64,000 nucleotides of DNA. Origin: Calothrix sp. NIES-4105. GTDB taxonomy: Bacteria > Cyanobacteriota > Cyanobacteriia > Cyanobacteriales > Nostocaceae. The notes below the pieces were generated by a model. It saw only the letters and a list, made by a program, of their open reading frames with translations. It had not been told where the DNA came from and made no database searches. The stretch's first letter is position 1, and the number at the start of each line of letters is the position of its first letter. Below, piece by piece: positions 42,773 through 52,222 of the stretch. Location: contig NZ_AP018290.1 of assembly GCF_002368415.1 (NCBI RefSeq), positions 4,601,614-4,665,613 on the forward strand. Direction: 5' to 3'. Made by a program: the position numbers and the translations under genes.

Positions 42773-44383
42773 ATGAATATTTCTAACTCCGAACGTGAAT
42801 TTTTGTCTTTGGTTTCCAGACTCGAACAAATGGAACGCCAACAAACAGTCCTCAAAAATTATTTGCAAGGAATAAAACGTGAGTTAGATAATTTAGTAGA
42901 TAAATTTGAGAACCGACCCGATGTTCAAATTGTAGAAAGTTTACAGTGGGAAGTAGCAGATTTACAAAATATTTTGTATCAAAAATTTAATATAAATCAA
43001 GATAATACAGAATTTTATAATCATGATAAATCCGAATTATCACCGCATACTACTGCAATTTTTTTAGAAGCAATTGATACTGTCTTAGTCCCAAGAAATA
43101 CCAAAACGACTAAAAAACTTAGTGATGAAGAATTTAAGGTCGAGCGAATGCTGTTGCTACTTAACCAAATGTATATAGCACAGGGTAGAACAGAAATTAA
43201 TATTGAGGAACTGCTCCAAAGATATCAAAATGGAGAGCGTAATTTTACTGAAGTTGAACTGAGTGGTGTTTCATTTACTGGATATTCATTAAATAATATT
43301 AAGTTAAACAAAGCTAATTTGAAAAATGCTGATTTTAGCAGTATCGATTTACGCTATGCTGACCTCAGTCACGCTAATCTCGAAAATGCCAACTTGCAAA
43401 ATGCCAATTTATACGGCGCCAATTTAGCAAATGCTAATCTCAAAAATGCTAATTTGAGTGGTACAAAATTAACTCGAACGAATTTGGATGGCGCCAACCT
43501 TAGTGGTGCTGATTTAAGCGGTGTTGATTTCAGTGAAATTAGGCTAAATCGGATTGATTTAAGTGGAGCAAACTTGAGTTGGGCTACGTTGCGTAAAGCT
43601 GAGTTAAAAAACATTGATATGAGAGGCGCCCGTTTGAGTCGGGCTGATTTACTTGATACCAATTTGTCTGGTGTCAATTTAGACAATGCAAATCTTCAAC
43701 ATGCGGTTTATAACGAAGCAACTATTTTCCCTGATAATTTTGACCCTGCTTCATGTGGCGCCTATTTAATTGCTCCAGGCACCTGTTTAGAAAACGCGGT
43801 TTTAAGCAGTGTACAGCTTGGCAATACTAATTTAAGCGGCGCCAATTTATCAGGAGCAAATCTAACTGGTGCTGACTTAGGTGGAACTGATTTACGCGAA
43901 GCTAATTTAAGTGGCGCTAATTTAACTAAAGCAAGATTAGAAGGTGCTAATTTACTGTTTGCTAATTTAAGCAATGCTGATTTAAATGAAGCACAACTTA
44001 GCGACCCTGAAGGTGAATTTCCAGCAAATATGATTGGTGTTAATTTGAGTGGTGCTAATTTGAGTCGCGTCAAGCTAACACATATTAATTTAACCACCGC
44101 TAATCTCAGCAAAGCTAATCTTAAGTACGTGCAAGATTTTACACATAATTTAAGTGCTGCTAATTTAAGCAGTGTGAATTTGATGGGTATGTATCTAAGT
44201 AATGTTAATTTAAGTAGCGCCAACTTGACAGCAGCAAATTTATCTGGTTCGTGCTTGCGTGGCGCCAACCTTAGCAACGCGAATTTGAAAAATGCTGATT
44301 TGCGTGGCACCGACTTACGCGATGCTAATTTAAAGGATGCTAATTTAACCGATGCAAATCTAAACGGAGCAATAATGGAATAG
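42773..44383 (+). CDS. Pentapeptide-repeat protein with coiled-coil N-terminus
   Basis: 536 residues. A charged coiled-coil segment (about 1-75) and an acidic linker with a conserved-looking LQRYQNGERNFTEVELSGVS at about residue 150 are followed by around sixty A(D/N)LxX units to the C-terminus. The repeats form a right-handed quadrilateral beta helix. A Cys-containing break (FPDNFDPASCGAYLIAPGTC) at about 322-341 interrupts the helix, and a second break is at about 410-425. The LQRYxxGxRDFxxxxL opening is common in cyanobacterial pentapeptide proteins. Role unknown. Confidence 0.93.
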   Translation: MNISNSEREFLSLVSRLEQMERQQTVLKNYLQGIKRELDNLVDKFENRPDVQIVESLQWEVADLQNILYQKFNINQDNTEFYNHDKSELSPHTTAIFLEAIDTVLVPRNTKTTKKLSDEEFKVERMLLLLNQMYIAQGRTEINIEELLQRYQNGERNFTEVELSGVSFTGYSLNNIKLNKANLKNADFSSIDLRYADLSHANLENANLQNANLYGANLANANLKNANLSGTKLTRTNLDGANLSGADLSGVDFSEIRLNRIDLSGANLSWATLRKAELKNIDMRGARLSRADLLDTNLSGVNLDNANLQHAVYNEATIFPDNFDPASCGAYLIAPGTCLENAVLSSVQLGNTNLSGANLSGANLTGADLGGTDLREANLSGANLTKARLEGANLLFANLSNADLNEAQLSDPEGEFPANMIGVNLSGANLSRVKLTHINLTTANLSKANLKYVQDFTHNLSAANLSSVNLMGMYLSNVNLSSANLTAANLSGSCLRGANLSNANLKNADLRGTDLRDANLKDANLTDANLNGAIME

Positions 44384-44457
44384 TATTAAGCCACTCCTCC
44401 AGTTGAGGTTATCTCTTATTAAATTCTAGGCGATATTTACCCCAACCTGCGTTTCAG

Positions 44458-45387
44458 CTATTCAAGATTTACTTTATAAATGACCTCGAATTCACAGTCA
44501 ACAAGAAGCCTATTTATTCCATCCATTATTATTGGAAATTTTTCTTCAGGTACGTTTAACTCCTGAAAACATTTATCTCTATATCTTTCTTGTTGAGTAA
44601 AATGAGTGATGGCTTTAACTAATGGCTTCTTGACTTCATAGCTTTCTTCAGCTTTAGCGATTGCCCGTGCAGGTATTTCGTTATTTACACGCAATATTGC
44701 TAAGTCAATCAAATCTCTAGATTGTGTACTTGAATCGTTCCATCGGTCAGCATTAGCCATTAGTTTAGATGTAAATCTATCGCTTATACTCAGACAAGGA
44801 ATTTTTGTCCATTGAGGATAAACAGGAGGGTCTAAAGTAAAAGTACCATTGGCTAGAATTTCTACTTTAATAGTTGTTTCATTGACTACAACAGGGAAAC
44901 GAATGCCATATTGATTTATTGTAGTGTCACCTAATTCGATATCTGTTGTACTTTGAAATAATGCTAGAATTCCTTCGTCGTAAATCAAATTTCTTAAATA
45001 CCTGTAATTTTCAGTTCCATAAGGGAAGAGAAAATCAATATCTTTACTAAGCCTGTATTCATCATACTCTAACGCCAAGAGTGTACCACCGCCAAAGTAT
45101 GCAAAAGCTTTTTTGAAAATTTCTGGATTAAAAGCATCAAGGATTTTAAGTATATTATTGTGATGCTCGATACTAAACATTTCAAAATCCGGTAATATCC
45201 AAGAGTTATATTTTTTTGCTAAATAATGAACAAAATCCTTTTCTTCTTGTTTTAAATTGTTGAATGTAGTTTGATGATGCCAATTGCGTTGATACAATTG
45301 AACCATTTCTTTCTCACTCATTTGATATACATTTTTTAGCTGCCAACCAATAGACTCTAGAAATGGTAGTTTTTGTTGATTGAGCAT
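44458..45387 (-). CDS. Orphan AbiEii-like nucleotidyltransferase
   Basis: 309 residues. The nucleotidyltransferase signature is AYFGGGTLLALEYDEYRLSK followed by DIDFLFPY (GG...R.SKDIDF), with NETTIKVEIL as the later acidic strand and DLIDLAIL further on. This is the AbiEii/AbiGii toxin family (MenT-like). No AbiEi antitoxin gene is next to it: the gene upstream on the same strand is the RND permease, 33 bases away, and the pentapeptide gene converges from the other side. It may be a stand-alone nucleotidyltransferase or rely on a remote antitoxin. Confidence 0.82.
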   Translation of the reverse strand: MLNQQKLPFLESIGWQLKNVYQMSEKEMVQLYQRNWHHQTTFNNLKQEEKDFVHYLAKKYNSWILPDFEMFSIEHHNNILKILDAFNPEIFKKAFAYFGGGTLLALEYDEYRLSKDIDFLFPYGTENYRYLRNLIYDEGILALFQSTTDIELGDTTINQYGIRFPVVVNETTIKVEILANGTFTLDPPVYPQWTKIPCLSISDRFTSKLMANADRWNDSSTQSRDLIDLAILRVNNEIPARAIAKAEESYEVKKPLVKAITHFTQQERYRDKCFQELNVPEEKFPIIMDGINRLLVDCEFEVIYKVNLE

Positions 45388-45420
45388 AAAATTAAAAAAT
45401 TAATTTTATATTGAAGTTAA

Positions 45421-48400
45421 TTATTTTCTCATTTCCTCCATGTCGGCATTTGTAGAGACGTGATTAATCACGTCTCTACGGAGGCGCCGTTTTTTACCGA
45501 ATCCATATTTGAATAAATTTAGCATCCAGGTTTGGAAACCATCAATGTAGCTAAACAGCACTGGTACAACTAATAATGTTAGCAATGTTGATGTAGTAAA
45601 ACCTCCTAAGATTGCCACTCCCATTGGTTGACGAACTTCGGCGCCTGCTCCAATTCCTAATGCTAACGGAACGGTACCCGCAATACTAGCTAGCGATGTC
45701 ATCATGATTGGACGCAACCGCGATACTCCAGCTTCGATTAATGCTGCACGCTGTGGTTTTCCTTCGGACATACCAATGATGGTATAGTCAACGAGCAAAA
45801 TTGAGTTTTTGGTGACGATACCCAACAACAATACAATTCCAATCAGCGCGTATATACCTAATGCTTTCTGCGATACTAATAACCCAATTAAGGCGCCTCC
45901 CAAACAAAATGGTAGTGCTGCCATGATGGTAACAGGATGCAAGAAGTTGTTGTAAAGTAACACTAAAATTGCGTATATACACGTTACGGCAAGTAGTACA
46001 GCCAAGCCAAAGCGACTAAAAATATCCTGCATAATTTTTGCGTCACCTGAGCTACGTTGATTAACTCCGGCTGGTAAATTTTTGAGTGCAGACAACTGAG
46101 AAACTTTATTTAAAGCGTCACCTAATGATAATCCAGTTAAGTTTGCTTCTACTGAGACTTGACGCAGGCGGTCAAAACGGTTAATTGTCGAAGGTCCACT
46201 ACCAAATCGAATATCCGCAACGGAAAGTAACGGTACTGTACTTCCGTTTTGGGTTGGTACGCGGAGATTTTTAAACGTATCAATATTAGCTCTGGCTCTA
46301 GGGTCAATTTGTACACGTATTGGAATTTGACGGTCGGGCAGATTAAATTTTGCCAGGTTAGCATCGTTATCGCCAATTGTTGCTAACGATGCTGTTCGCG
46401 CTATCGCTTGTACTGTGACTCCTAAATCTGCCGCGCGTTGTGGGTTTGGGATAACAAGAATTTCTGGTTTAACTAAACTGGCAGTTGAAGACACTTCAAC
46501 AACGCCAGGTATTGTCCGCATTTCTGATTCTAATGCCACAGCAGAGCGATTTAAGGCTTCGGGGTTTTCACTTTGTAATAATATCGTCAAGTCTTTACGA
46601 CCACCAACTGCACCTGCCGAAGCAAAACTAACACGGGCGCCAGGTACTTGTTGAAGTGATGGACGTGTTTTATTTTCGTATTCGATTTGAGAAATATCGC
46701 GTTCTTCTCTAGGTTTTAGTTTGACTGTTAGTGATGCGGTATTTATCTGTTCGGTTGCAAGAACACTATCAACTAGAGGATTTTGAAGAATAATATTAGT
46801 TGCCGTAGCGCTTGCTCTCTCGACATCTTTTAACGTCGAACCTGGTGGTAATTCTAGATTGACCGTAGAAATACCAATATCTCCACCATCAACTAATCCT
46901 TTGGGAATAAGTGGTACAAGCATTAAAGAAGCTATAAAAAATCCGATGGCAATGCCTATTGTAATTACACGATGGCGCAGTGACCATCTTAATAATGAAG
47001 CATAAGGTTGAAAACGGCGCCTCTTACCATGATTTATAGTAGAGACACGAACTGCATCTCTATCTTCAGTATTTTTACCTTCATGCTTATCTTTAAGTAA
47101 ATAGGCGCCCATCATTGGAGTAACCATGCGCGCGACTAAGGTAGAAAAAATAGTAGAAACGGCAACAGTAACACCAAACGGTTGGAAAAATTGACCTGGC
47201 ACTCCTCCCATAAAGGCAACAGGCAGGAATACGGCGATGATTGTAGCACTCGATGCGATTACTGCTAATCCTACTTCGTCGGAGGAGTCGAAGGCAGCTT
47301 GCATCGGTGTCTTGCCCATCGACATATGTCGTTCCATGTTTTCAATTTCTACCACCGCGTCATCGACTAAGTTACCCACCGCCAACGCTAACCCTAACAA
47401 CGTCATATTATTGAGGGTATAACCTAGCGCTAGCTGTACAGCAAACGTAGGTATCATCGATAAAGGCAAAGCTACAGCAGTAATTAACGTCGCCCGCCAA
47501 TCTCGCAAGAATAATAAAATTACTATTATTGCCAATACTGATGCTTGGATTAATTCATCAATGGTGCTTTGGTAAGACTGTCTAACGAATGTTGCGCGCG
47601 TAAAGATTAGTTCAAGTTTGACATCTTTTGGTAGCGTCTTTTGTAGTTCTACAACAGCTTGCTTAACTCCTTCTTCGACCGTCACCATAACACTGCCGGT
47701 ACTTCGCAGCACTTGAAACGCGACGACAGGTTTATTATTTAACTTTGCTGCTTGACGAACATCACCAAAGCTATCGTCTACATTTCCCAAAGATAATAAA
47801 GGTACACTTCCTCCATTGGGCAAGACAATTTCATAGCTTTTTAAGGCAGCGACACTTTCGGCACTACCAAGCGTGCGAATACTTTGCTCACTACCACCCA
47901 TTTCCGCCCGTCCTCCTGGTAAATTAATATTGAACGCACGGATTTGATCGTTGACTTGAGTCGCAGTAATATTTAAAGACTGTAATCTTTCGGGGTATAA
48001 GTTTACACGTATTTCTCTGTCTACTCCTCCAACACGGTTAATTTGAGCAACTCCACGAACACCTAGAAGCGCGCGACTAATTGTTTGGTCTACTAAGTTA
48101 CTTAAATCTTCAACAGAACGAGATTCTGATGTTACCGCGTAGGTCATAATTGGACCACCAGAAAATTCCAACCGTTTGACGATTGGGTCATTTACATCTT
48201 GGGGTAAATTTTGCCGTATTTGGGCAACTGCGTTACGAACATCGTTTGTCGCGCGGTCAGTGTTTGTACCCAGAACAAAATTAATCGTCGTCACACTAGA
48301 ACCATCGGTGACAGTTGAGCGTAACTCGTCGATATTACCCAGAGAAGCAACCGCGTCTTCTATTTTTTTGGTAACTTGTGATTCTAATTCGGCAGGCCCA

Positions 48401-48567
48401 GCACCAGGTTGTGTAACTGTTACTGATACCGTCGGAACGTCAATATTAGGGTTAATATCTATTCCCAAAGTGGTGAACGAATACCAACCAATTAAAGTCA
48501 AAATTATAAATAAAATTATGGTCGGAACTGGTTTTTTAATCGACCAACCTGAAATATTAAATGACAT
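45421..48567 (-). CDS. RND-family efflux permease (HAE1-like)
   Basis: 1048 residues, normal for the family. Twelve membrane helices in two repeats with two large periplasmic loops; the proton-relay pair is kept in LALAVGNLVDDAVVEIEN. PTVSVTVTQPGAGPAELESQ is the typical first-loop start. Drug/solute antiport out of the periplasm with the adaptor at 48947-50464; a TolC-type partner is not in the window. The final 20 residues (RRDVINHVSTNADMEEMRK) include a segment encoded by a GTAGAGACG palindrome, so the tail is repeat-derived. Confidence 0.93.
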   Translation of the reverse strand: MSFNISGWSIKKPVPTIILFIILTLIGWYSFTTLGIDINPNIDVPTVSVTVTQPGAGPAELESQVTKKIEDAVASLGNIDELRSTVTDGSSVTTINFVLGTNTDRATNDVRNAVAQIRQNLPQDVNDPIVKRLEFSGGPIMTYAVTSESRSVEDLSNLVDQTISRALLGVRGVAQINRVGGVDREIRVNLYPERLQSLNITATQVNDQIRAFNINLPGGRAEMGGSEQSIRTLGSAESVAALKSYEIVLPNGGSVPLLSLGNVDDSFGDVRQAAKLNNKPVVAFQVLRSTGSVMVTVEEGVKQAVVELQKTLPKDVKLELIFTRATFVRQSYQSTIDELIQASVLAIIVILLFLRDWRATLITAVALPLSMIPTFAVQLALGYTLNNMTLLGLALAVGNLVDDAVVEIENMERHMSMGKTPMQAAFDSSDEVGLAVIASSATIIAVFLPVAFMGGVPGQFFQPFGVTVAVSTIFSTLVARMVTPMMGAYLLKDKHEGKNTEDRDAVRVSTINHGKRRRFQPYASLLRWSLRHRVITIGIAIGFFIASLMLVPLIPKGLVDGGDIGISTVNLELPPGSTLKDVERASATATNIILQNPLVDSVLATEQINTASLTVKLKPREERDISQIEYENKTRPSLQQVPGARVSFASAGAVGGRKDLTILLQSENPEALNRSAVALESEMRTIPGVVEVSSTASLVKPEILVIPNPQRAADLGVTVQAIARTASLATIGDNDANLAKFNLPDRQIPIRVQIDPRARANIDTFKNLRVPTQNGSTVPLLSVADIRFGSGPSTINRFDRLRQVSVEANLTGLSLGDALNKVSQLSALKNLPAGVNQRSSGDAKIMQDIFSRFGLAVLLAVTCIYAILVLLYNNFLHPVTIMAALPFCLGGALIGLLVSQKALGIYALIGIVLLLGIVTKNSILLVDYTIIGMSEGKPQRAALIEAGVSRLRPIMMTSLASIAGTVPLALGIGAGAEVRQPMGVAILGGFTTSTLLTLLVVPVLFSYIDGFQTWMLNLFKYGFGKKRRLRRDVINHVSTNADMEEMRK
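45452..45479. repeat. GTAGAGACG palindrome, copy 2, inside RND gene
   Basis: A perfect 28-base palindrome with half-site GTAGAGACGTGATT within the last codons of the RND permease, where it encodes RDVINHVST. Confidence 0.9.
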
Positions 48568-48571
48568 TTAG

Positions 48572-48945
48572 TTAGGAGTTAGGAGTTAGGAGTTAGAATT
48601 CAGCAGTCAGTAGTTAGCAGTCAGGAGTTAGGAGTTAGTAGTTAGTAGTTAGGAGTTAGGAGTTAGAATTCAGCAGTTAGTAGTTAGGAGTTAGGAGTTA
48701 GAATTCAGCAGTTAGTAGTTAGGAGTTAGGAGTTAGAATTCAGCAGTCAGTAGTCAGGAGTTAGGAGTTAGAATTCAGCAGTCAGTAGTCAGGAATTAGA
48801 ATTCAGCAGTCAGTAGTCAGGAGTTAGAATTCAGCAGTCAGTAGTCAGGAATTAGAATTCAGCAGTCAGTAGTCAGGAGTTAGATATTCTGCATTCTGTA
48901 TTCTGTATTCTGCATTCTGTATTCTGTATTCTGTATTCTGCATTC
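48572..48945. repeat. Degenerate 7-bp tandem repeat tract
   Basis: About 53 units of seven bases: mainly AGTTAGG, AGTTAGA, ATTCAGC, AGTCAGT and, at the right end, ATTCTGT/ATTCTGC. Higher-order blocks (AGTTAGAATTCAGCAGTCAG) recur. It fills the whole space between the RND permease and its adaptor. Heptanucleotide tandem repeats (STRRs) are typical of filamentous cyanobacteria. Confidence 0.95.
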
Positions 48946-48946
48946 A

Positions 48947-50464
48947 TTAATTAGGTATATCAGCGACTCTAACTGTGTCACCATCTTTTATATATCCGGC
49001 GCCATCAATGACAACTCTGTCACCAATTTTCAAGCCATCTTTAATTTCAACGCGGTTATTATTAAGTATTTCTCCCACTTGTACTTTTTGGGCTTTTACT
49101 TTGTCTTCACCCATTAGCATGAATACTATTGCACTACCATCAGTTTGTGGTTGAACTGCCTTTTGTGGCACAGAAACACCGATAGATGTAGATGTTGTGA
49201 TAGCTCCAGTCGCAAACATTCCTGGTTTAAGTAAGTTTGTCGATGGTAAGTCTATCCTTACGGTTGCTTCGCGTCGTTGTTGATTCACCACTGGCTCAAT
49301 TTCTCGAACTGTTCCAGTTAAACGAACGCGACTATCACGGTCTGAAGTTACTTGGACATTGGCGCCAACTCTGACTTGAGGCAACTGAACTTCGGGGACT
49401 TGCGCTTGTAATTCTAATTTGCCGTCTTGAACGATGGAAAATAGCTTTTGTGAGCCACCAACTACAGTACCTACTTGGGTTTGTGGTGCAATTCCTGTAA
49501 CATCCCCAACACGTACTAACTTCTCTGCTATATATCCTGAAACTGGTGCCTTTACTACAGTTTGACCTAGCTGCGTTTTGATTTGCTCTAATCTCGCATT
49601 GTTACTTTTTACACTTGCTTGTGCGCTCGAAGTGCCAGCTTCAGCGATACGAACTGCTGCTCGCGCGCTACCTACGTTTGCAAGTGCCGTGCTAACATTT
49701 GCTTGAGCATTACGAATATTTGCTTGCGCTTGACGCACTGCTTCGCGCGCAGTTGTTAAGTTAATTTCTGCTGTCTCTAATGCTTGAAGACTAATGGCGC
49801 CTGCCCCCGATAATTTTTGGTTACGCTCATAATTACGTTGTGCATCAGTAAGTCTTGCTTGTGCGGTCGAAAGGTCTGCTTGCCGTTGTTGGACTACTGC
49901 TTGTGCTGATGCGACTGCTGCAGTTGCCGCTTCGACTGCGGCTTGCTTAGATATTACATCAGCTTGTTTGGATGAAACATCAGCTTGTTTTGATTCAACA
50001 TCTGCTCTTGCTTGACGAATTTGGTCTTGCAATAATGAATTGTCGAGTACTGCCATGACTTGCCCAGCTTTTACATAGTCACCAATATCGACTAATACTT
50101 GCTTGACTTGTAAACCATTGCTTTGCGGCAATACTGGCGTCAAGTCGCGCGCGGCAATACTTCCCGTTACAGCCAGTTTACGAAAAATTCGAGTTGTTTC
50201 AGCTTGTGCAAGAGTCACAGTCATACTTGGCGCCACCGAAGTATTCGCTACGGGCTGTTTGGCATCTGTTGCTGCTGGACGCTGGCTAAAAACTCGTATA
50301 CCGCCTAGAGCAATGATAATCCCCATTCCTAAACCAAGCATCAGCGGAGTCAACCATGTGCGTTTTGGTTTTAGTTCCGAATCCCAACTTTCTTCATCAA
50401 CCGATATCGGCTGTTGTACTTCCAACTCAGAAAAACTTTCTTCCCCCACAACCAATGCCTCCAC
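48947..50464 (-). CDS. RND efflux periplasmic adaptor (membrane fusion protein)
   Basis: 505 residues. A membrane anchor (about 37-58, LTPLMLGLGMGIIIALGGIR), a lipoyl half (LPQSNGLQVKQVLVDIGDYV), then an unusually long Ala/Gln coiled coil (about 145-300) with visible repeats (SKQADVSSKQADVISKQAAV), the second lipoyl half (VVKAPVSGYIAEKLVRVGDV), beta-barrel and membrane-proximal domains. It links the permease to an outer-membrane channel. It would be transcribed before the permease, across the 7-bp repeat tract. Confidence 0.93.
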   Translation of the reverse strand: MEALVVGEESFSELEVQQPISVDEESWDSELKPKRTWLTPLMLGLGMGIIIALGGIRVFSQRPAATDAKQPVANTSVAPSMTVTLAQAETTRIFRKLAVTGSIAARDLTPVLPQSNGLQVKQVLVDIGDYVKAGQVMAVLDNSLLQDQIRQARADVESKQADVSSKQADVISKQAAVEAATAAVASAQAVVQQRQADLSTAQARLTDAQRNYERNQKLSGAGAISLQALETAEINLTTAREAVRQAQANIRNAQANVSTALANVGSARAAVRIAEAGTSSAQASVKSNNARLEQIKTQLGQTVVKAPVSGYIAEKLVRVGDVTGIAPQTQVGTVVGGSQKLFSIVQDGKLELQAQVPEVQLPQVRVGANVQVTSDRDSRVRLTGTVREIEPVVNQQRREATVRIDLPSTNLLKPGMFATGAITTSTSIGVSVPQKAVQPQTDGSAIVFMLMGEDKVKAQKVQVGEILNNNRVEIKDGLKIGDRVVIDGAGYIKDGDTVRVADIPN

Positions 50465-51091
50465 TATTAACCAAGCTGAATTTACGCAGTTTTACTGTAC
50501 TTTGCTTAAGAAAGTTTTCAAACTATTACTATATCTTAACTATGCCGCACAAATTTGACTTTTGCATGTAAAATGCCTCACCCGATAGCATGATTTTAGT
50601 TATAATTGTGCGTCACAGTCGTCGCAATATCATGATCACAACTTAATTACTGTCAAATCACCATACTAAAACGAGTCGATATGACAAAATTATAGTTAAA
50701 ACGATTTAGGTAAATTTATTGAATGTTATTCAAGAATGTATAATATTTCACTATATTGATAAATTGTTCTTATTAGTTTAAGCGTATTAAGCTAAATAGT
50801 ATAATAAGAAGCTCAAAAGTTTCTACACTTAAATTTTTGAATTGTGAATCTCATTAATCATAAAACTTTGCATCTACCCAAAGGCATAGCATATGCTGTG
50901 ATCAGGGTAGAAGCTGTATTCTTGTCCACGCAAATAATTTAATCAATTTTTTGAGTATTTGGTAACTATGGACAAAATTTGGGAAAAATCTATTGTAGAG
51001 ACGTGATAAATCGCGTCTCTAGTATATGAAGCTATGCCGAAGAGGAATTAGGAAAAACCGATAAGTACTATACTATAAGATTCGTACCAAT
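50465..51091. other. 627-base intergenic region
   Basis: AT-rich, between divergent genes. I find no ORF over about 32 codons with a ribosome site. CTACCC (about 50875) and GGGTAG (about 50905) bracket CATAGCATATGCTGTG, a small hairpin. The GTAGAGACG palindrome copy 3 lies at 50994-51021. Confidence 0.45.
50994..51021. repeat. GTAGAGACG palindrome, copy 3
   Basis: GTAGAGACGTGATAA and its near-complement, with T/C mismatch between the two arms (GTGAT against ATCGC). About 70 bases before the HD gene. Confidence 0.88.
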
Positions 51092-51955
51092 ATGTTTAAT
51101 ACAACAGAAATTTTAATCGACGCATTTGTAAAACAGATTCGTGAAGGGTATAGACGGACTTACGGCTGTCTAAAAACAGACTATCAAGATATTATTGCCT
51201 GGGCTGGCAACATGGCTCTAGAGAATATTGCTAACAGTGATGCTCTCTATCACAATGTCGAACACTCTATTTTGGTAACTCTAGTAGGACAAGAAATTCT
51301 TCGCGGCAAGCACATTCGCGAGGGAGGTGTATCGAGCGAAGACTGGCTACATTGTATCATCTCGTTATTATGTCATGACATCGGTTACGTCAAGGGAGTA
51401 TGCCGACAAGACCAAGAAATTGATGGTTTATATTCTACAGGCAAAGAAGGAAAAATGATACCTTTACCACCTGGCGCCTCAGATGCGAGTTTAACACCTT
51501 ATCACGTTGACCGAGCGAAACTGTTTATAGATGAGCGATTTGGTGGTCATAAACTAATTGATTCTGAGGTCATCAAAAGCAATATTGAGTTAACACGCTT
51601 TCCCGTACCAGCAAAAGAAGACAGTCAAGGTACCCAGTGCTTTGCTGGGTTAGTACGCGCGGCAGATTTAATTGGACAATTAAGTGACCCACGTTACCTG
51701 AATAAAATCACTTCATTGTTCTACGAGTTTGAAGAAACAGGAATGAATAAGGTATTGGGATACAAAACACCTGCGGATTTACGTAAAAACTACGCCAAGT
51801 TCTATTGGAACGGTGTATTTCCATACATCCAAGACGGTTTACGTTATTTATCGCTAACGCAGCAAGGCAAGCAAATTATCGCCAATCTATATTCCAACGT
51901 CTTTGTCGTCGAACACGAGCGTCAACTCGAAGAAAAACTATACCTTGTTAGTTAA
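51092..51955 (+). CDS. HD-domain metal-dependent phosphohydrolase
   Basis: 287 residues. HD superfamily residues: H in YHNVEHSILVTLVGQEIL, HD in LLCHDIGYVKGVC, and D in VRAADLIGQLSDPRYL. Similar cyanobacterial proteins are annotated as Npun-type metal-dependent phosphohydrolases. The substrate is unknown; nucleotides or cyclic dinucleotides are possible. Alone on its strand, followed directly by the GC-rich foldback. Confidence 0.88.
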   Translation: MFNTTEILIDAFVKQIREGYRRTYGCLKTDYQDIIAWAGNMALENIANSDALYHNVEHSILVTLVGQEILRGKHIREGGVSSEDWLHCIISLLCHDIGYVKGVCRQDQEIDGLYSTGKEGKMIPLPPGASDASLTPYHVDRAKLFIDERFGGHKLIDSEVIKSNIELTRFPVPAKEDSQGTQCFAGLVRAADLIGQLSDPRYLNKITSLFYEFEETGMNKVLGYKTPADLRKNYAKFYWNGVFPYIQDGLRYLSLTQQGKQIIANLYSNVFVVEHERQLEEKLYLVS

Positions 51956-51956
51956 A

Positions 51957-52105
51957 AGTGCGCTCGTGCGCTCGTGCGCTCGTGCTGAGTGGAGGCGCGT
52001 CGGGGCGGGTTCACGCTTATTTTCGACTTTACCAGGATACAGATAAACCCGCCCGTACAGTCGGCGCGTCGGCGCGGAGTAAAAAAAACTCAGCACGAGC
52101 GCACT
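51957..52105. repeat. GC-rich foldback element
   Basis: Left end AGTGCGCTCGTGCGCTCGTG ... CTGAGT (51957-51990, with the 8-base unit CGCTCGTG in three tandem copies) is matched by right end ACTCAGCACGAGCGCACT (52088-52105). Inside, GGGCGGGTT (about 52003) and AACCCGCCC (about 52046) make a second stem. The whole is much more GC-rich than its surroundings. Heptamers (CACTCAG type) follow to about 52137. The open frames across it are an artefact of this structure. Confidence 0.85.
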
Positions 52106-52222
52106 TTCCACTCAGCACTCTCTATTCAGCACTTTGTAAAGATTGACATTTTGCCCCACAACATCCACGATTAACTATTAACTTATAGCTATAAGTACTT
52201 GACAATTTACGATTAACTGACT

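Noticed and set aside
43369-44310. Long minus-strand ORFs opposite the pentapeptide gene
   Set aside because: They are shadows of the repeated A(D/N)LxX coding strand; Leu/Lys/Ala-rich product without any domain.
48572-48945. CRISPR array
   Set aside because: The tract is made of degenerate 7-bp units with no constant-length repeats and unique spacers.
51958-52174. Two overlapping ORFs of about 60 codons
   Set aside because: Both run through the foldback element and its heptamer edge; composition follows the repeat, not coding constraint, and no ribosome site is present.
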